Shown: positions 28,288-38,993, counted from the first letter of the stretch. The stretch: DNA of 64,000 nucleotides from Sphaerospermopsis sp. SIO1G1 (GCA_010672785.1 JAAHFX010000015.1:24798-88797); one strand, 5' to 3'. The notes: a model not told the origin generated them from the letters alone. Program-made: numbers and translations.

Positions 28288-28586
28288 ATTGTAGTCAAGT
28301 CTCTACAAACATCTTCTAATTTAAAAATTTGATATGGGAATCCTCAGTACCCAAGCAAAATTAATTGCAGATATTGATTGAATATAGAACTGGCTGTATG
28401 TCTTAACTGTTCCCTGTTTCAACTATAAATAGTAAAAAATGAATCAAGATATACTGATTTTTTTCAAAAATCAAATCATAGTTCTATATTCTAAGTCAGT
28501 ATTCAGCGATCAGTAAATATTTGCTACTCTATATGTAGTAGAGAATTGCTAATAATGGTTTAGAGGTCTATTGAAAAGATTATTTT

Positions 28587-29093
28587 ATGAAAAACATGGA
28601 ATATAACAACATACGTTCCTACAGTCAAGAAGAAGTACAGCAGATTTTGCAATTGGCCATCACTCGCCAAACAGTTGAAAGTGATCAAGAATTTTCATCC
28701 CAGCAAATTCTGGAAATTGCTGCTGAGTTGCAAATTTCTCCGGAATTAGTGAAACAAGCTGAATCTGATTGGAATGTTCAGCAAAGTGACGTAGAAAGAC
28801 GTAAAGCATTTGACGTTTACCGCCAGAATAAATTCAAACAAAGGCTAGGTAATTATGCCATAATTAACATTTTTATTATCCTGGCAGACTTTGTCGGTGG
28901 TGGTACTTTGTCATGGTCACTATACATTCTCATATTTTGTGGATTAATAATTGTTCTAGATATTTGGAATACTTTTCAAATTAAAGGAGAAGATTATGAA
29001 ATTGCCTTTCAAAAATGGAATCGAAAGCATCAAATTAAACAAACAATTAACTCAGTTTTAAATAAATGGTTCAAAGGGCTACAGACAAGATGA
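28587..29093 (+). CDS. 2TM-domain membrane protein
   Basis: 168 residues. The N-terminal ~75 residues are soluble and helical (SYSQEEVQQILQLAITRQ), with a motif seen in cyanobacterial proteins that pair it with 2TM or kinase domains. Two membrane helices follow at about 90-107 and 110-128, ending in DIWNTFQ as in the 2TM domain. The C-terminus is basic. Function unknown, possibly a membrane-anchored regulatory partner. It stands alone. Confidence 0.75.
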   Translation: MKNMEYNNIRSYSQEEVQQILQLAITRQTVESDQEFSSQQILEIAAELQISPELVKQAESDWNVQQSDVERRKAFDVYRQNKFKQRLGNYAIINIFIILADFVGGGTLSWSLYILIFCGLIIVLDIWNTFQIKGEDYEIAFQKWNRKHQIKQTINSVLNKWFKGLQTR

Positions 29094-29446
29094 CAGTTTT
29101 CAGTAATCAGTTATCATTAATCAGCATCAGTGTGTACCTGTTGTATATGTGACAAACTATTTTATATTGACTGTTAAAATCAATTTGGAATGGAGATCGT
29201 TAATTTACTAGGAATTAACATAGACATTCAATATTTTCATGGCAATTTGACCAGATTTAAGTTATGTGTGGCTGTATAATTAGGAGACAATTAATCAGAG
29301 TGCATGAATAATCAGTCAAACATGATTTAACTTGTAGACTGACGTTTTAACTTTTTAACTTTCAGTTATAAGTTAAAGTTGTAAATTTCAGTGTTCAGCT
29401 TAAATGATTGTTAAATATTTGCTCATGCAGTCACTCTTATTTAATT

Positions 29447-31507
29447 ATGATATGCTGCCTAAATCCTGATTGCAACAATCCACACAATCCTGATCATAAA
29501 GACTTTTGTCAAAGTTGTAATACACCATTAGTTCCTCTCCTCCGCAATCGTTTCCGAGTCACTAGTCTACTCTCAGATGAAGGTGGATTTGGGAGAACCT
29601 ATTTATCAGAAGATACAGATAAATTAAATGACCTTTGTGTAGTTAAACAACTAGCTCCAAAGTTTAAAGGAACTTGGTCACAAAAAAAAGCGATGGAGTT
29701 GTTTAGTGAAGAAGCAAAACGACTTCAAGAATTAGGTGAACATCCACAAATACCTACACTGTTAGCTTATTTTGAACAAGACAATTGTTTATATTTAGTC
29801 CAACAATTTATTAATGGTAATAATTTATTACAGGAATTACAAATTAGAAAAAATTACCGAGATTGGGATATTCAATCTATTTTATTAGATATATTACCTA
29901 TTCTCAAATTTATTCATAGTCAAGGTGTGATTCATCGAGATATCAAGCCAGAAAATATTATTCGACGTAAAGTTGATGGCAGATTAACATTAATTGATTT
30001 TGGATCTTCTAAACAATTTACTGCCAGAGTCAATAAAAAATTGGGAACTTCTATTGGTTCTCATGGCTATTCTGCGATTGAACAAATCAGAGATGGTAAA
30101 GCATATCCAGCAAGTGATTTATTTAGTTTAGGAGCAACTTGTTTTCATTTATTAACAGGAGTTTCTCCTTTTCAACTATGGATGGAACATGGTTATAGTT
30201 GGGTAAAAAACTGGCAAGATTATTTACGTTCACCTATTACTAACGAACTGACTAATATTATTAATAAGTTATTAGAAATCAACCTCCAAAATCGTTATCA
30301 TTCAACTGATGAGGTAATTAGAGATTTAAGTAAACAATATACTCATTTATTAGCACCAGCAAAAAACTCTTTTTTACCAACATCAAAACCCGGAAATTTT
30401 TATCCTCCAAAATATCTGTTTTTACGCAATTTATTACTCATCCTCACTGTTCTAGTATTTTTAGGTTTAGGAGAATTTGGTTATCGGAATTTCCACCAGC
30501 TACAAACTGCTATTTCTTCACGATTTAGTAAAAATAAAATGGCTGAAAATAGTCAACCTGTAGTTTATCAAAATCCACAAACCTTAGATGAAGATGTGGT
30601 TTTAAGGAAAAAAATTACAGAAATAAATAAAAACAAAAAAATAGCCTCAGTTATTATTACTCCTAATGCAAAAACAATTGCTAGTAGTGTTAATAAATCT
30701 CTTCAGTTTTGGGATACTGCTACAGGAAAAGAAATTATTACTCTCGCAGGCCATGAAAAAAATATCAATAAACTTGCTGTGACTCCAGATGGTAAAATTT
30801 TAGTTAGTGCTAGTGATGATAAAACTCTCAAAATTTGGGATTTAGAGACAGGTAAAGTTATCCATACTTTAATTGGTCATAGTGATGCAGTTCATGATTT
30901 AACAATTAGTAAAGATGGTAAAATTTTAGTTAGTGCTAGTGATGATAAAACTCTCAAAATTTGGAACTTAAAAACTGGTGAATTAATTCGTAGTTTAAAA
31001 GGTCATTCTGACTGGGTACGTTCTGTTGATATTAGTGATGATGGAAAAACATTTGCTAGTGGTAGTTTTGATAAAACTATTCAAATTTGGCATCGGGATC
31101 AAGAACAACCAATTCATTCTTTAACACCTAATTATCAAACAGTGACATCATTAGCTTTTAGTCCTGATGGTAATATTTTAGCTAGTGCTAGTAGAGATCG
31201 GGCAATTAAATTATGGGATCTGAAGACTAAGAAGATAATTCATACATTACCCATAGAACATAATGCCACATCTTTAGTTTTTAGTCCTAACGGTAATTTT
31301 TTAGTTAGTGCTAATCGTAATTGTACGAATTGTAAATTAAATATTAGTTATGAAATGAAAGTATGGAATGTAAAATCAGGCAAAAAAATCTTCACTTTCA
31401 CAGGCCATGATAAAAGTGTTCATTCTTTAGCTTTTAGTGCTGATGGTAAGACTTTAGTTAGTGGTGGTGATGATCATCAAATTAAGGTCTGGGATTTTTC
31501 ATTTTAA
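29447..31507 (+). CDS. Serine/threonine protein kinase with C-terminal WD40 propeller
   Basis: 686 residues from ATG29447; a TTG 39 bases upstream only adds an unlikely leader. A Cys4 zinc-ribbon motif (CCLNPDCNN...CQSCNTP) lies at the N-terminus, then a Hanks-type kinase domain (about 36-300) with DEGGFGRTYL, Lys in VVKQLAP, HRDIKPENII and DFGSSK, all catalytic residues present. One membrane helix is near 325-345. Seven WD40-type blades follow (about 400-686), presumably a sensor or scaffold. This is the standard architecture of cyanobacterial Spk kinases. The substrate is unknown. Confidence 0.92.
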   Translation: MICCLNPDCNNPHNPDHKDFCQSCNTPLVPLLRNRFRVTSLLSDEGGFGRTYLSEDTDKLNDLCVVKQLAPKFKGTWSQKKAMELFSEEAKRLQELGEHPQIPTLLAYFEQDNCLYLVQQFINGNNLLQELQIRKNYRDWDIQSILLDILPILKFIHSQGVIHRDIKPENIIRRKVDGRLTLIDFGSSKQFTARVNKKLGTSIGSHGYSAIEQIRDGKAYPASDLFSLGATCFHLLTGVSPFQLWMEHGYSWVKNWQDYLRSPITNELTNIINKLLEINLQNRYHSTDEVIRDLSKQYTHLLAPAKNSFLPTSKPGNFYPPKYLFLRNLLLILTVLVFLGLGEFGYRNFHQLQTAISSRFSKNKMAENSQPVVYQNPQTLDEDVVLRKKITEINKNKKIASVIITPNAKTIASSVNKSLQFWDTATGKEIITLAGHEKNINKLAVTPDGKILVSASDDKTLKIWDLETGKVIHTLIGHSDAVHDLTISKDGKILVSASDDKTLKIWNLKTGELIRSLKGHSDWVRSVDISDDGKTFASGSFDKTIQIWHRDQEQPIHSLTPNYQTVTSLAFSPDGNILASASRDRAIKLWDLKTKKIIHTLPIEHNATSLVFSPNGNFLVSANRNCTNCKLNISYEMKVWNVKSGKKIFTFTGHDKSVHSLAFSADGKTLVSGGDDHQIKVWDFSF

Positions 31508-31559
31508 TTGATATTGATTATAGATGATTGGTGATTTATTCACAGTATTTAAAACAATT

Positions 31560-31650
31560 AGGACTTACGCACTAGTCACGGAATATCAAACCGCAGAGAA
31601 CGCAGAGAAAACAGAGGAATAGAGTTTTGGAATATTTTTGCGTAAGTGCT
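31560..31650. mobile_element. MITE-like element, AGGACTTACGCA termini (copy 2, second subtype)
   Basis: 91 bp with one mismatch between the termini. The interior (CCGCAGAGAACGCAGAGA) differs from copy 1 but matches the copy at 50742 in reverse orientation. It lies between the kinase gene and the convergent TPR gene. Confidence 0.75.
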
Positions 31651-31700
31651 GACAATACAGCATCATTCAGGAGTCAGGAGTCAGAAAATTTGTTAGTCAA

Positions 31701-32966
31701 TTAACGTCTATCTCTTTCTAAATCATCAATAACTTTTTGTAAATACCATTCTTCCTGCATTCCTGGTAAAAAATCTTTTTTCTGAGTAATTAATCTTTCT
31801 GCAATTTCCCAATGTCCTCCTACCATTCTTAATAGTCTCTGACGCAGTAAATTATAAGTAGCTTTAGTCGTTTCTGGTAATGATGATTGAATTTTCTGGA
31901 GACTATTTAATACCTGTTGATGATTTTTCCAGTCTTCTTGTTCACAATAAATACTAGCAGCTTTTTGATAATCTGTAACTGCATTAGACATCTCTTCTAA
32001 ACGAGCGTGAGCAATTCCTCTATGATAGTAAGCTAGAGGATGATCAGGATTAATGTTGATTGCTTGAGAATAATCTTGAATTGCAGCTAAATAATTACCC
32101 ATCTCTTGATAGACATTACCTCTAGCAATATAGATTAAAATATCTTGAGGCTGCATTCCTAAGGCTTGGTTAATATCAGCTAATGCTCCTTGATAATCTC
32201 CTAAAAAAGAACGAGCTTTACCCCTATTTCTATAAACAATAGCATCTTTAAATTCCAATTTAATGGCTTGATTAAAATCTGAAACTGCATCTCGATATTT
32301 CTCTAATTTAGAATAAACAACCCCCCGACAACAGTAAGCATAAACATCTTGAGGATCGGCGGTCAATATCCAGTTTAAATCATCTAATGCTGCTTGGGTA
32401 TCACCATTTTCAGCTTTATCTAGTAATTGCCGAAAATAATCTTGAGTCGAAATGACTTGAACTGGTTTTTGTATTTCTGGGTTAGTTGGTAGTGGTGATT
32501 TTGGTTGTAGTTTTTTAATATTATCTAAACACTTTTGAGCATTGTCTTTGTCTTTTTCTTGGATATATAATTCTGCGGCTTTTTTAAAATTAGCGATCGC
32601 ATCTATGATATTACCCTGTTTACGTTTTACTGTCCCTAATAAATCATAAACAGAAGCATTTCTCAAATTCAGTTCGATAGCTTTCTCTACATCTTCTAAA
32701 CAACCAGGTAGATTTTTTAAGTCTAATTTTGCTAAAGCTCGTAAATAATAAACCTTACTATTTTCTCCATCTAATTTAATCGCTTCATTATAATCAAAAA
32801 CACTCTTTAATGTTTCCCCAGAGTGATAATAAGCTAAACCTCTTTCCACATAAGCATTAATAAAATATGGATTCTCCTGTATAGCCTGGCTAAATTCTTC
32901 AATTGCACCTACATAGTTTTCTTGTTTGGCTTTTTCTAAACCACGAGTGTAAAATTCTGATGTCAT
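31701..32966 (-). CDS. Tetratricopeptide repeat protein
   Basis: 421 residues, built of about ten TPR units in two blocks (about 1-150 and 175-350), for example NPYFINAYVERGLAYYHSGE and YCCRGVVYSKLEKYRDAVSD. No signal peptide, membrane segment or enzymatic domain. The C-terminal ~70 residues (LLRQRLLRMVGGHWEIAERL...) are helical and not TPR. Presumably a protein-interaction scaffold; partner unknown. Confidence 0.88.
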   Translation of the reverse strand: MTSEFYTRGLEKAKQENYVGAIEEFSQAIQENPYFINAYVERGLAYYHSGETLKSVFDYNEAIKLDGENSKVYYLRALAKLDLKNLPGCLEDVEKAIELNLRNASVYDLLGTVKRKQGNIIDAIANFKKAAELYIQEKDKDNAQKCLDNIKKLQPKSPLPTNPEIQKPVQVISTQDYFRQLLDKAENGDTQAALDDLNWILTADPQDVYAYCCRGVVYSKLEKYRDAVSDFNQAIKLEFKDAIVYRNRGKARSFLGDYQGALADINQALGMQPQDILIYIARGNVYQEMGNYLAAIQDYSQAININPDHPLAYYHRGIAHARLEEMSNAVTDYQKAASIYCEQEDWKNHQQVLNSLQKIQSSLPETTKATYNLLRQRLLRMVGGHWEIAERLITQKKDFLPGMQEEWYLQKVIDDLERDRR

Positions 32967-33108
32967 AACTCTGTATCGTATCTCACTATCTTAATTTTAC
33001 ACCAAGTTTCCTAAAACTAAAAAATCTTGGATCTCTATATAATCCTAATTTAAACCCAGATTAATAGTATATTTACTAATAATTCTAATTTAGAGATTAC
33101 TAAGCATA

Positions 33109-33834
33109 ATGGCTGACTTGTTATATCCTTATCCCAATTTACATCAGGGTATTTTACTAAAGCGTTACAAACGTTTTTTTGCCGATGTAGAACTTCAATC
33201 TGGGGAAGTTGTCACCGCACATTGTCCTAATACAGGACCAATGACAGGTGTATCTAAAGTAGGTAGTCCTGTACAAATTTCTGAGAGTGATAATCCCAAA
33301 CGTAAATTAGCTTATACTTTAGAATTAATTCAAGTAGAAGATACAGTACCTACATGGGTAGGTGTCAACACAGCTTTACCAAATCGTGTTGTTAAATTAG
33401 CTTTGGAAAAATATCTGTTTCCTGAACTGCAAGAATATACAAAAGTGAAGGGAGAAGTAGTTTATGGTGAGGATAAAAAAAGCCGTGTAGATTTTTATTT
33501 AACCGGAGAAGAAAAACAACTTCCTATTTATTTAGAAGTGAAAAATACAACTTGGTCACAAGGAAGTTTAGCTCTATTTCCTGATACAGAAACAACTAGA
33601 GGACAAAAGCACCTGAGAGAACTAATTAAAGTTTTACCACACAGCAGAGCAGTAATGTTATATTTTATCAATCGTGGTGATTGTACACATTTTGCTCCTG
33701 GAGATAGCACCGATCCTGTATATGGAAAATTGTTACGGCAAGCTATTAATTTGGGTTTAGAAGTGTTACCTTGTCGGTTCAATATTTCTCCTGAAGGTAT
33801 CCGTTATTTAGGTTTAGCTGAATTGCAGATTTAA
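33109..33834 (+). CDS. sfsA: DNA/RNA nuclease SfsA family protein
   Basis: 241 residues, the usual SfsA length. Family patterns: LKRYKRFFADVEL at the N-terminus, AHCPNTGPMTG, WVGVNTALPNRVV, and the PD-(D/E)XK-like core SRVDFYL...YLEVKNTT with Asp and Glu-X-Lys. Known as 'sugar fermentation stimulation protein'; E. coli SfsA has been linked to nucleic acid binding and nuclease activity. Monocistronic. Confidence 0.93.
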   Translation: MADLLYPYPNLHQGILLKRYKRFFADVELQSGEVVTAHCPNTGPMTGVSKVGSPVQISESDNPKRKLAYTLELIQVEDTVPTWVGVNTALPNRVVKLALEKYLFPELQEYTKVKGEVVYGEDKKSRVDFYLTGEEKQLPIYLEVKNTTWSQGSLALFPDTETTRGQKHLRELIKVLPHSRAVMLYFINRGDCTHFAPGDSTDPVYGKLLRQAINLGLEVLPCRFNISPEGIRYLGLAELQI

Positions 33835-34032
33835 GATTTGAGCTTTCAGTTAACATTAATTATCAAGTGCAGAAATATTTATACTCCAACTTTCTTTCCA
33901 GGCAATGCTAGTATAAATACAAAGATTGTTCCTGATGTTTCCATAAAAATTTTTGATGAGCGGTTTTTGTTGGATCAAAACAACAGATACCAGGAAACGT
34001 GAATTATCTGAGTAATCATATCAGATTGCTAT

Positions 34033-34818
34033 ATGTTAGAAACTCTTGCGACTGAACCCACAGTGGAAATGCCTCCTACCCAGGCAGAACTTCCTTATGA
34101 TGACGGTATTCCGATGGAGACACAAAGACACAAATTACAATTAGATATTTTAATTGATACAATTCAGCCTTGGTTAGATCAAAGGACTGATGGATATGTA
34201 GGTGGCAATATGTTTGTCTACTACAGTTTAGCGCAGTTAAAAAATCAAGATTTTCGTGGCCCAGACTTCTTTGCTGTCTTGGGAGTTCCCAAAAAAGAGC
34301 GTCTTTCTTGGGTGGTTTGGGAAGAAGGAAAATCACCAGATGTAGTGATTGAATTACTTTCAGGAAGCACTGCTAAGAATGATAAAAGTGAGAAAAAACT
34401 GATTTATCAGAATCAGATGCGTGTTTCTGAATACTTTTGGTTTGATCCTTTCCACCCAGATGATTTTACAGGTTTTCACATCAATAGTGGTGTATATGAA
34501 CCTATTGCTTTTAATGATGAAAATCAGTTAGTTAGTACTGTTTTAGGTTTAACTCTGGTGCGTTGGCATGGTAATTATCGGGGTGTAGATGCAACTTGGT
34601 TACGCTGGGCAAGCTTAGAAGGTGAGTTATTTCCTACTTCTATAGAGCTTGCTGAACAGGAAAAACAACGGGCTGAACAGGAAAAACAACGGGCTGAACA
34701 AGCTGAATCTCAATTCAGACAAGTTGTAGTCAATTTGTTAAATAATGGAATGTCCATAGAACAAGTAGCACAAGCGACAGCTTTAGAGGTGACAGAGATA
34801 GAGAAAATGAAGCCATAA
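34033..34818 (+). CDS. Uma2 family (DUF820) putative endonuclease
   Basis: 261 residues. The core resembles cyanobacterial Uma2 proteins of the PD-(D/E)XK fold: RGPDFFAVLGV, PDVVIELLSGST, and KLIYQNQMRVSEYFWFDP. A coiled-coil tail has exact repeats of AEQEKQR before a short helical end (NLLNNGMSIEQVAQATAL), an end also found in the Rpn-type protein at 39 kb. Uma2 genes are expanded in cyanobacteria and their biological role is unclear. Confidence 0.85.
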   Translation: MLETLATEPTVEMPPTQAELPYDDGIPMETQRHKLQLDILIDTIQPWLDQRTDGYVGGNMFVYYSLAQLKNQDFRGPDFFAVLGVPKKERLSWVVWEEGKSPDVVIELLSGSTAKNDKSEKKLIYQNQMRVSEYFWFDPFHPDDFTGFHINSGVYEPIAFNDENQLVSTVLGLTLVRWHGNYRGVDATWLRWASLEGELFPTSIELAEQEKQRAEQEKQRAEQAESQFRQVVVNLLNNGMSIEQVAQATALEVTEIEKMKP

Positions 34819-34912
34819 AGTTAGTTCATTAGTAGGCTTAGGTTTTGGGGTGATAGGGTGATGGGGGAGAAAATTATTTACCAATCTTCTGTCCCCAGTC
34901 ACCTGTTCCCTG

Positions 34913-35890
34913 TTAAAGTTGATGATCTGCTAAAAAAGCATCAACTTCAGCTGGAGTAGGTTGAGATGCGATCGCGCCAGGCTTAATGGTAGTCAATCCC
35001 CCTACTGCACTAGCATAGGTGACAACGCGTTTAGCTGTTTCCGCTTCTCTCAGGCTGTTGATACCTGACTGATGTAACTGATGGATAAAACCAGCTAAAA
35101 AACTGTCTCCTGCACCTGTAGTATCTACCACAGGCATAGCAAAAGCAGGTAATTTACCCTCATTTTCACCTAAACAATAAGCACAACCATTTTCACCATC
35201 TGTCACCAAAACTCCATCCAGAGAGTTGACACGATAAGTAATTGCACCAGGATCACTTGTATTAAATAACCATTCAGCTTCTTCTTTAGTCAGTTTCAGA
35301 AAATCAAACCGTGGCAATAAAGCCTGAATTTTTTGTTTTGCTACATCAGCATCCTGCCAAAATACAGGTCGCCAATTGACATCTAAAATCATTTTGAGGT
35401 CATACTGTTCTGCTAACTTCAAAGCTTGGTGAATTGCAGCCTCACTTTCTGGATAAGCTAACTCCAATGTTCCCGAAACCAGAAAATCAGCATCTATAAA
35501 CAAAGATTCAGGTATTTGTTGAGCTTGTAGACGAGTATCAGCAAATTCGCTAGTATCATATTTACCAAATCCGGCAAAAGAGCGATCGCCACTTAAATCT
35601 CTAACCACGTATACCTGTCGAGTTGGGGCAGTAGGTTTGTGTTGTACACCTGTTGTATCTACGCCTGTATCTTGTAAAATTTGTACCAGTTGTTTACCAG
35701 GTTCATCTTCTCCAACTGCACCAATAAACCCTGCTGGTGTTCCCAATTTCACTAAAGCACAAGCTACATTAGCCGGCGCTCCCCCTGGGTAAGGAGTCCA
35801 AGACTTGACTTCTTCTAGCTTTAGCCCTATTTGATCAGCCAAACAATCAAACAAAACTTCGCCAAGGCACAAAACACGGGGATTACTCAT
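34913..35890 (-). CDS. PfkB family carbohydrate kinase, probable fructokinase
   Basis: 325 residues. N-terminal motif GGAPANVACALVKLG and C-terminal DTTGAGDSFLAGF, which contains the catalytic Asp and anion hole, are PfkB/ribokinase signatures. CLGEVLFDCLAD at the start and overall length fit bacterial and cyanobacterial fructokinases, which feed fructose from sucrose breakdown into fructose-6-phosphate. Specificity is by family resemblance only. Monocistronic. Confidence 0.87.
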   Translation of the reverse strand: MSNPRVLCLGEVLFDCLADQIGLKLEEVKSWTPYPGGAPANVACALVKLGTPAGFIGAVGEDEPGKQLVQILQDTGVDTTGVQHKPTAPTRQVYVVRDLSGDRSFAGFGKYDTSEFADTRLQAQQIPESLFIDADFLVSGTLELAYPESEAAIHQALKLAEQYDLKMILDVNWRPVFWQDADVAKQKIQALLPRFDFLKLTKEEAEWLFNTSDPGAITYRVNSLDGVLVTDGENGCAYCLGENEGKLPAFAMPVVDTTGAGDSFLAGFIHQLHQSGINSLREAETAKRVVTYASAVGGLTTIKPGAIASQPTPAEVDAFLADHQL

Positions 35891-36295
35891 CTCATTTTTG
35901 ATTTACGACTTGGGATTTATGACAAATCTGTATAGAATCTACAACATTATCTGTTTGTCTCTTGTTCTCCATACTATACAATCGCAAATTTTGTCCTTGG
36001 AGGTACTTCGACACATGGAAACACTTTCAGGGGGCGACAAGCAACGCTTACCGTAAACCCTATTTAAGGCTATAGTAAATAATCCTAGCCTGGATTATTC
36101 ATAAATCAATTTCTTATAGATAATAAGACTTAATCTAAATTAAAAACGCTAGACTATGTTTTAACTTAAATTAATATTTCGATCAAATCCAAAGAAAATA
36201 TAGACTTTGGTATTCAAGAGAACATTTCTCCTGTCTAGCTCTGAGAGAATCTTTTAGAATTAGAAAAAGTGATTGAGTACATATACCAAGAGAGG
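35891..36295. other. Intergenic region, no gene seen
   Basis: About 400 AT-rich bases separate the divergent fructokinase and LuxR-type genes. They contain a CAAGCAACGCTTAC repeat fragment near 36040 and no ORF I would support. The promoters of both genes should lie here, but I cannot place them with confidence. Confidence 0.5.
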
Positions 36296-36586
36296 ATGAA
36301 ATTGGCCATGGCTGCTAGTGAGTCTGGGATACCTGTCAGTCTATCAGACAGAGAACTGCAAATTATCGACTTAGTGGCCGCTGGCTTAACTAACCAAGAA
36401 ATTGCAGCAAGGTTGGAAATTAGCAAACGGACAGTTGATAACCACATAAGTAATATCTTGACTAAAACCAAAACTGACAACCGAGTAGCTTTGGTTCGCT
36501 GGGCTTTACAGTGGGGCAAGGTATGCTTAAATGATGTCAATTGTTGCTCTTTGCCAGACTATTCTGATTCTGCTTTGACTGAGTAA
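36296..36586 (+). CDS. Small LuxR-type helix-turn-helix regulator (PedR-like)
   Basis: 96 residues from ATG36296; GTG36269 would add nine residues, and a purine-rich AGAGAGG precedes ATG36296 closely. The protein is little more than a LuxR/FixJ DNA-binding domain: LSDRELQIIDLVAAGLTNQE, then IAARLEISKRTVDNHISNIL. There is no receiver domain. Size and form resemble PedR (Ssl0564), a small redox-responsive cyanobacterial regulator. Two Cys in the tail (NCC) are notable but I cannot show that they have a redox role. Confidence 0.8.
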   Translation: MKLAMAASESGIPVSLSDRELQIIDLVAAGLTNQEIAARLEISKRTVDNHISNILTKTKTDNRVALVRWALQWGKVCLNDVNCCSLPDYSDSALTE

Positions 36587-37251
36587 AGCACTAACTTGTT
36601 GTATTTATAGCGCGTAACAGGTAACAAACAAAAATTGACATTGCTCAAAGATAATCAATATCTAAGTTTTGGTTAATTTACTAACCACCTTGTCTACCGC
36701 TATACAATGCTCAAACTAAATTTTTGATTTAAACAGATTGTTTTGCTCCTCACCTCTAAATTTCTGCGTAATTCCAATTCAATAGATACCTTAAAAGATC
36801 AAGGCAACCTACCAAGGGATTTCCAAATAAATATAATATCCCATCGTGGGGACTGCAAGGGAGCAGGGAGCGGGGAGCAGGGTGAGGAATAGTCGTTTTG
36901 GTGACAGAAATTTAATTTGGTTAATTTATTTGGGTTCTTCAGTAGCTAATATGCAAAATCAATTTCAAAAACCTCGAAAGGCTTAATATACATAAGACAT
37001 TAGCCACAGACTTTAGATTTTATTATAAAATTTACCTTTTTTCCCCGCTCCCCGCTCCCTGCACCCTGCTCCCTGCACCCTGCACCCTGCTCCCCATTCC
37101 CTCACCTCCACAGATCACTTTTTCAGCACACCCTAACTAACTCACAAACCTTAATAATATGAAGCAACTTATCAATAAAAATTATCAATAATTCAGTTGT
37201 ATAAGCGTTACATTAAAAATATATTTATTTGCTTTATGGGCTTGGGTAATT
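36587..37251. other. Long intergenic region with low-complexity repeats
   Basis: 665 bases without a credible ORF. Contains GGGAGCAGGGAGCGGGGAGC (36859-36880) and, on the same strand near 37045-37105, CCCTGCACCCTGCTCCC-type repeats. The two are roughly complementary, so a long-range hairpin is possible. TCACTTTTTCAGCACACCCTAAC near 37108 looks like another dispersed repeat end. Confidence 0.5.
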
Positions 37252-37905
37252 ATGAACAATTCTGCATCCTTTCCAGAATACTCTTCTCCCTTCGATTTTC
37301 TGAACTTTGAGTGGAACGCCCCAAAACCTCATCAAGATACAGATTTATTAAAACAACTATCCTTCATTCCTGGGTTACAAGATATACTCACACTGCGTCA
37401 AGTTCACGCCTTGGAACACGCTACAATCTGGGTATTAGAGGAAACAAAAAACACCTACGTTTCTCCTCATCATTCCATAAATGCACAATTTGATCATGAA
37501 TCATTAAGTGGGTTATCCACAGAACAAGGATTTTACCTTTATGGTGATGTTAATATCAGCCATTTACGTCGTGCTGTCACATTAGCTAAACATCGTCTCA
37601 CTACAGGAGATTGGGATTTAGCCATACATCCTCGTTGTGGTACAAATTTATCTGTATCTGTACTTTTAACTGCTAGTGTAGCGATGGGTATGTCTGTAAT
37701 GCTACCATTTCGACCAGTGGAACAACTGATTGGTTTAGGGTTAGCAGCAACCACAGTCTCAGAAGTAGCACCAGAATTAGGAGCGATCGCCCAGCGTTAT
37801 ATTACTACATCCATTCCCTTTAATCTCTCCATTGAAAACATAATTTTGACTAAAGATGATTGGGGGAAAGAAGCACATTTTGTGAAAGTAAAATGGCAAG
37901 GTTAA
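37252..37905 (+). CDS. Conserved cyanobacterial protein (DUF6391-like)
   Basis: 217 residues. A conserved-looking block LRQVHALEHATIWVLEE is followed by LSTEQGFYLYGDV and HPRCGTNLSVSVLLTAS, then a hydrophobic stretch (about 143-185) that may hold one or two membrane helices. The pattern agrees with a cyanobacterial family I recall as DUF6391. Function unknown. The next gene starts 28 bases downstream in the same direction. Confidence 0.6.
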   Translation: MNNSASFPEYSSPFDFLNFEWNAPKPHQDTDLLKQLSFIPGLQDILTLRQVHALEHATIWVLEETKNTYVSPHHSINAQFDHESLSGLSTEQGFYLYGDVNISHLRRAVTLAKHRLTTGDWDLAIHPRCGTNLSVSVLLTASVAMGMSVMLPFRPVEQLIGLGLAATTVSEVAPELGAIAQRYITTSIPFNLSIENIILTKDDWGKEAHFVKVKWQG

Positions 37906-37933
37906 GGAAATAGAAAATTGGTAATTGGTAAAT

Positions 37934-38938
37934 ATGAGAAAACTGTATTTTTTACTGCCAGGAACATCCGGTAAATTTGCTTGTGGAGGTTTATGGGCAG
38001 AATTAAAGACTGTCAAATTAGTTAAAAATATATGTAACGCAGAGGTTGTCACCTATCGTCAAAGGGAAAAAGATAAACCATTTTTAGATGACTTATTAAA
38101 AAATGATCATCATCAAAATTTAGACGATGTCATATTTGTGATTAGCTGGGGATTTGATATTCCTAAATTAGCACCAAAATTACAAAAATATCATGTAATT
38201 TATCATGCCCACAGTGCAGGTTATAAATTTAATCTTCCGGCTAGTATTCCTATTATCACAGTCAGTCGTAATACTCTAGGATATTGGGGACAAAAAGCAC
38301 CAAATAATTTAATTTATTATTTACCTAATCAAATATCTGATGATTTCCAAAATCAGCATTTAGAACGGGATATTGATGTTTTAGTTCAGGCGCGTAAATC
38401 TTCGGAATATTTACTCAAACAATTAACTCCCGCATTACGAAAAAAGTGCAACGTCTTTGTATTAGATTCTTATATTGAAGACTTAACCACATTATTTAAC
38501 CGAGCTAAAGTTTACCTTTATGACTCGGCTGAATATTGGGCGCAACAGAATGTCAGTGAAGGTTTTGGTTTACAACCGATGGAGGCGTTAGCTTGTGGTT
38601 GTCAAGTATTTTCTAGTATGAATGGCGGACTTTCTGATTATTTAGATCCGGGATTTAACTGCTATAAAATTGCAGGTTATTCATTAGAATATGATGTACA
38701 ACGTATTTTACAAACTTTAGAATCTTCTCAGGTTTTGACATTACCTCTGGAAAAGTTGGCAGAATATAGAACGGAAAATATTGTTGAAAAATTGAGAGTG
38801 ATTTTAGATGATATAAATAATTTCTTTGATCATAAAAAGTCTCACCCGGCAAATATTCCAGAGTTAACGAAAATTAGATTAGCAAAATTAAATATACAAA
38901 GAATTGCAGAGAAAATAAAACAGCGATACTTTCAATAG
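37934..38938 (+). CDS. Glycosyltransferase family 4-like protein
   Basis: 334 residues from ATG37934 (MRKLYFLLPGTSGKFACGG); an upstream TTG lies in an AATTGGTAA repeat. The C-terminal half has the GT-B donor-site motif SEGFGLQPMEALACGCQVFS with the E-x7-E-like arrangement of GT4 enzymes. The N-terminal half lacks obvious acceptor motifs. Acceptor and sugar are unknown. Confidence 0.82.
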   Translation: MRKLYFLLPGTSGKFACGGLWAELKTVKLVKNICNAEVVTYRQREKDKPFLDDLLKNDHHQNLDDVIFVISWGFDIPKLAPKLQKYHVIYHAHSAGYKFNLPASIPIITVSRNTLGYWGQKAPNNLIYYLPNQISDDFQNQHLERDIDVLVQARKSSEYLLKQLTPALRKKCNVFVLDSYIEDLTTLFNRAKVYLYDSAEYWAQQNVSEGFGLQPMEALACGCQVFSSMNGGLSDYLDPGFNCYKIAGYSLEYDVQRILQTLESSQVLTLPLEKLAEYRTENIVEKLRVILDDINNFFDHKKSHPANIPELTKIRLAKLNIQRIAEKIKQRYFQ

Positions 38939-38993
38939 TTATGAACATAACCACATTCATGTAGAATTAATACAGATAAAATATGTAATCAAA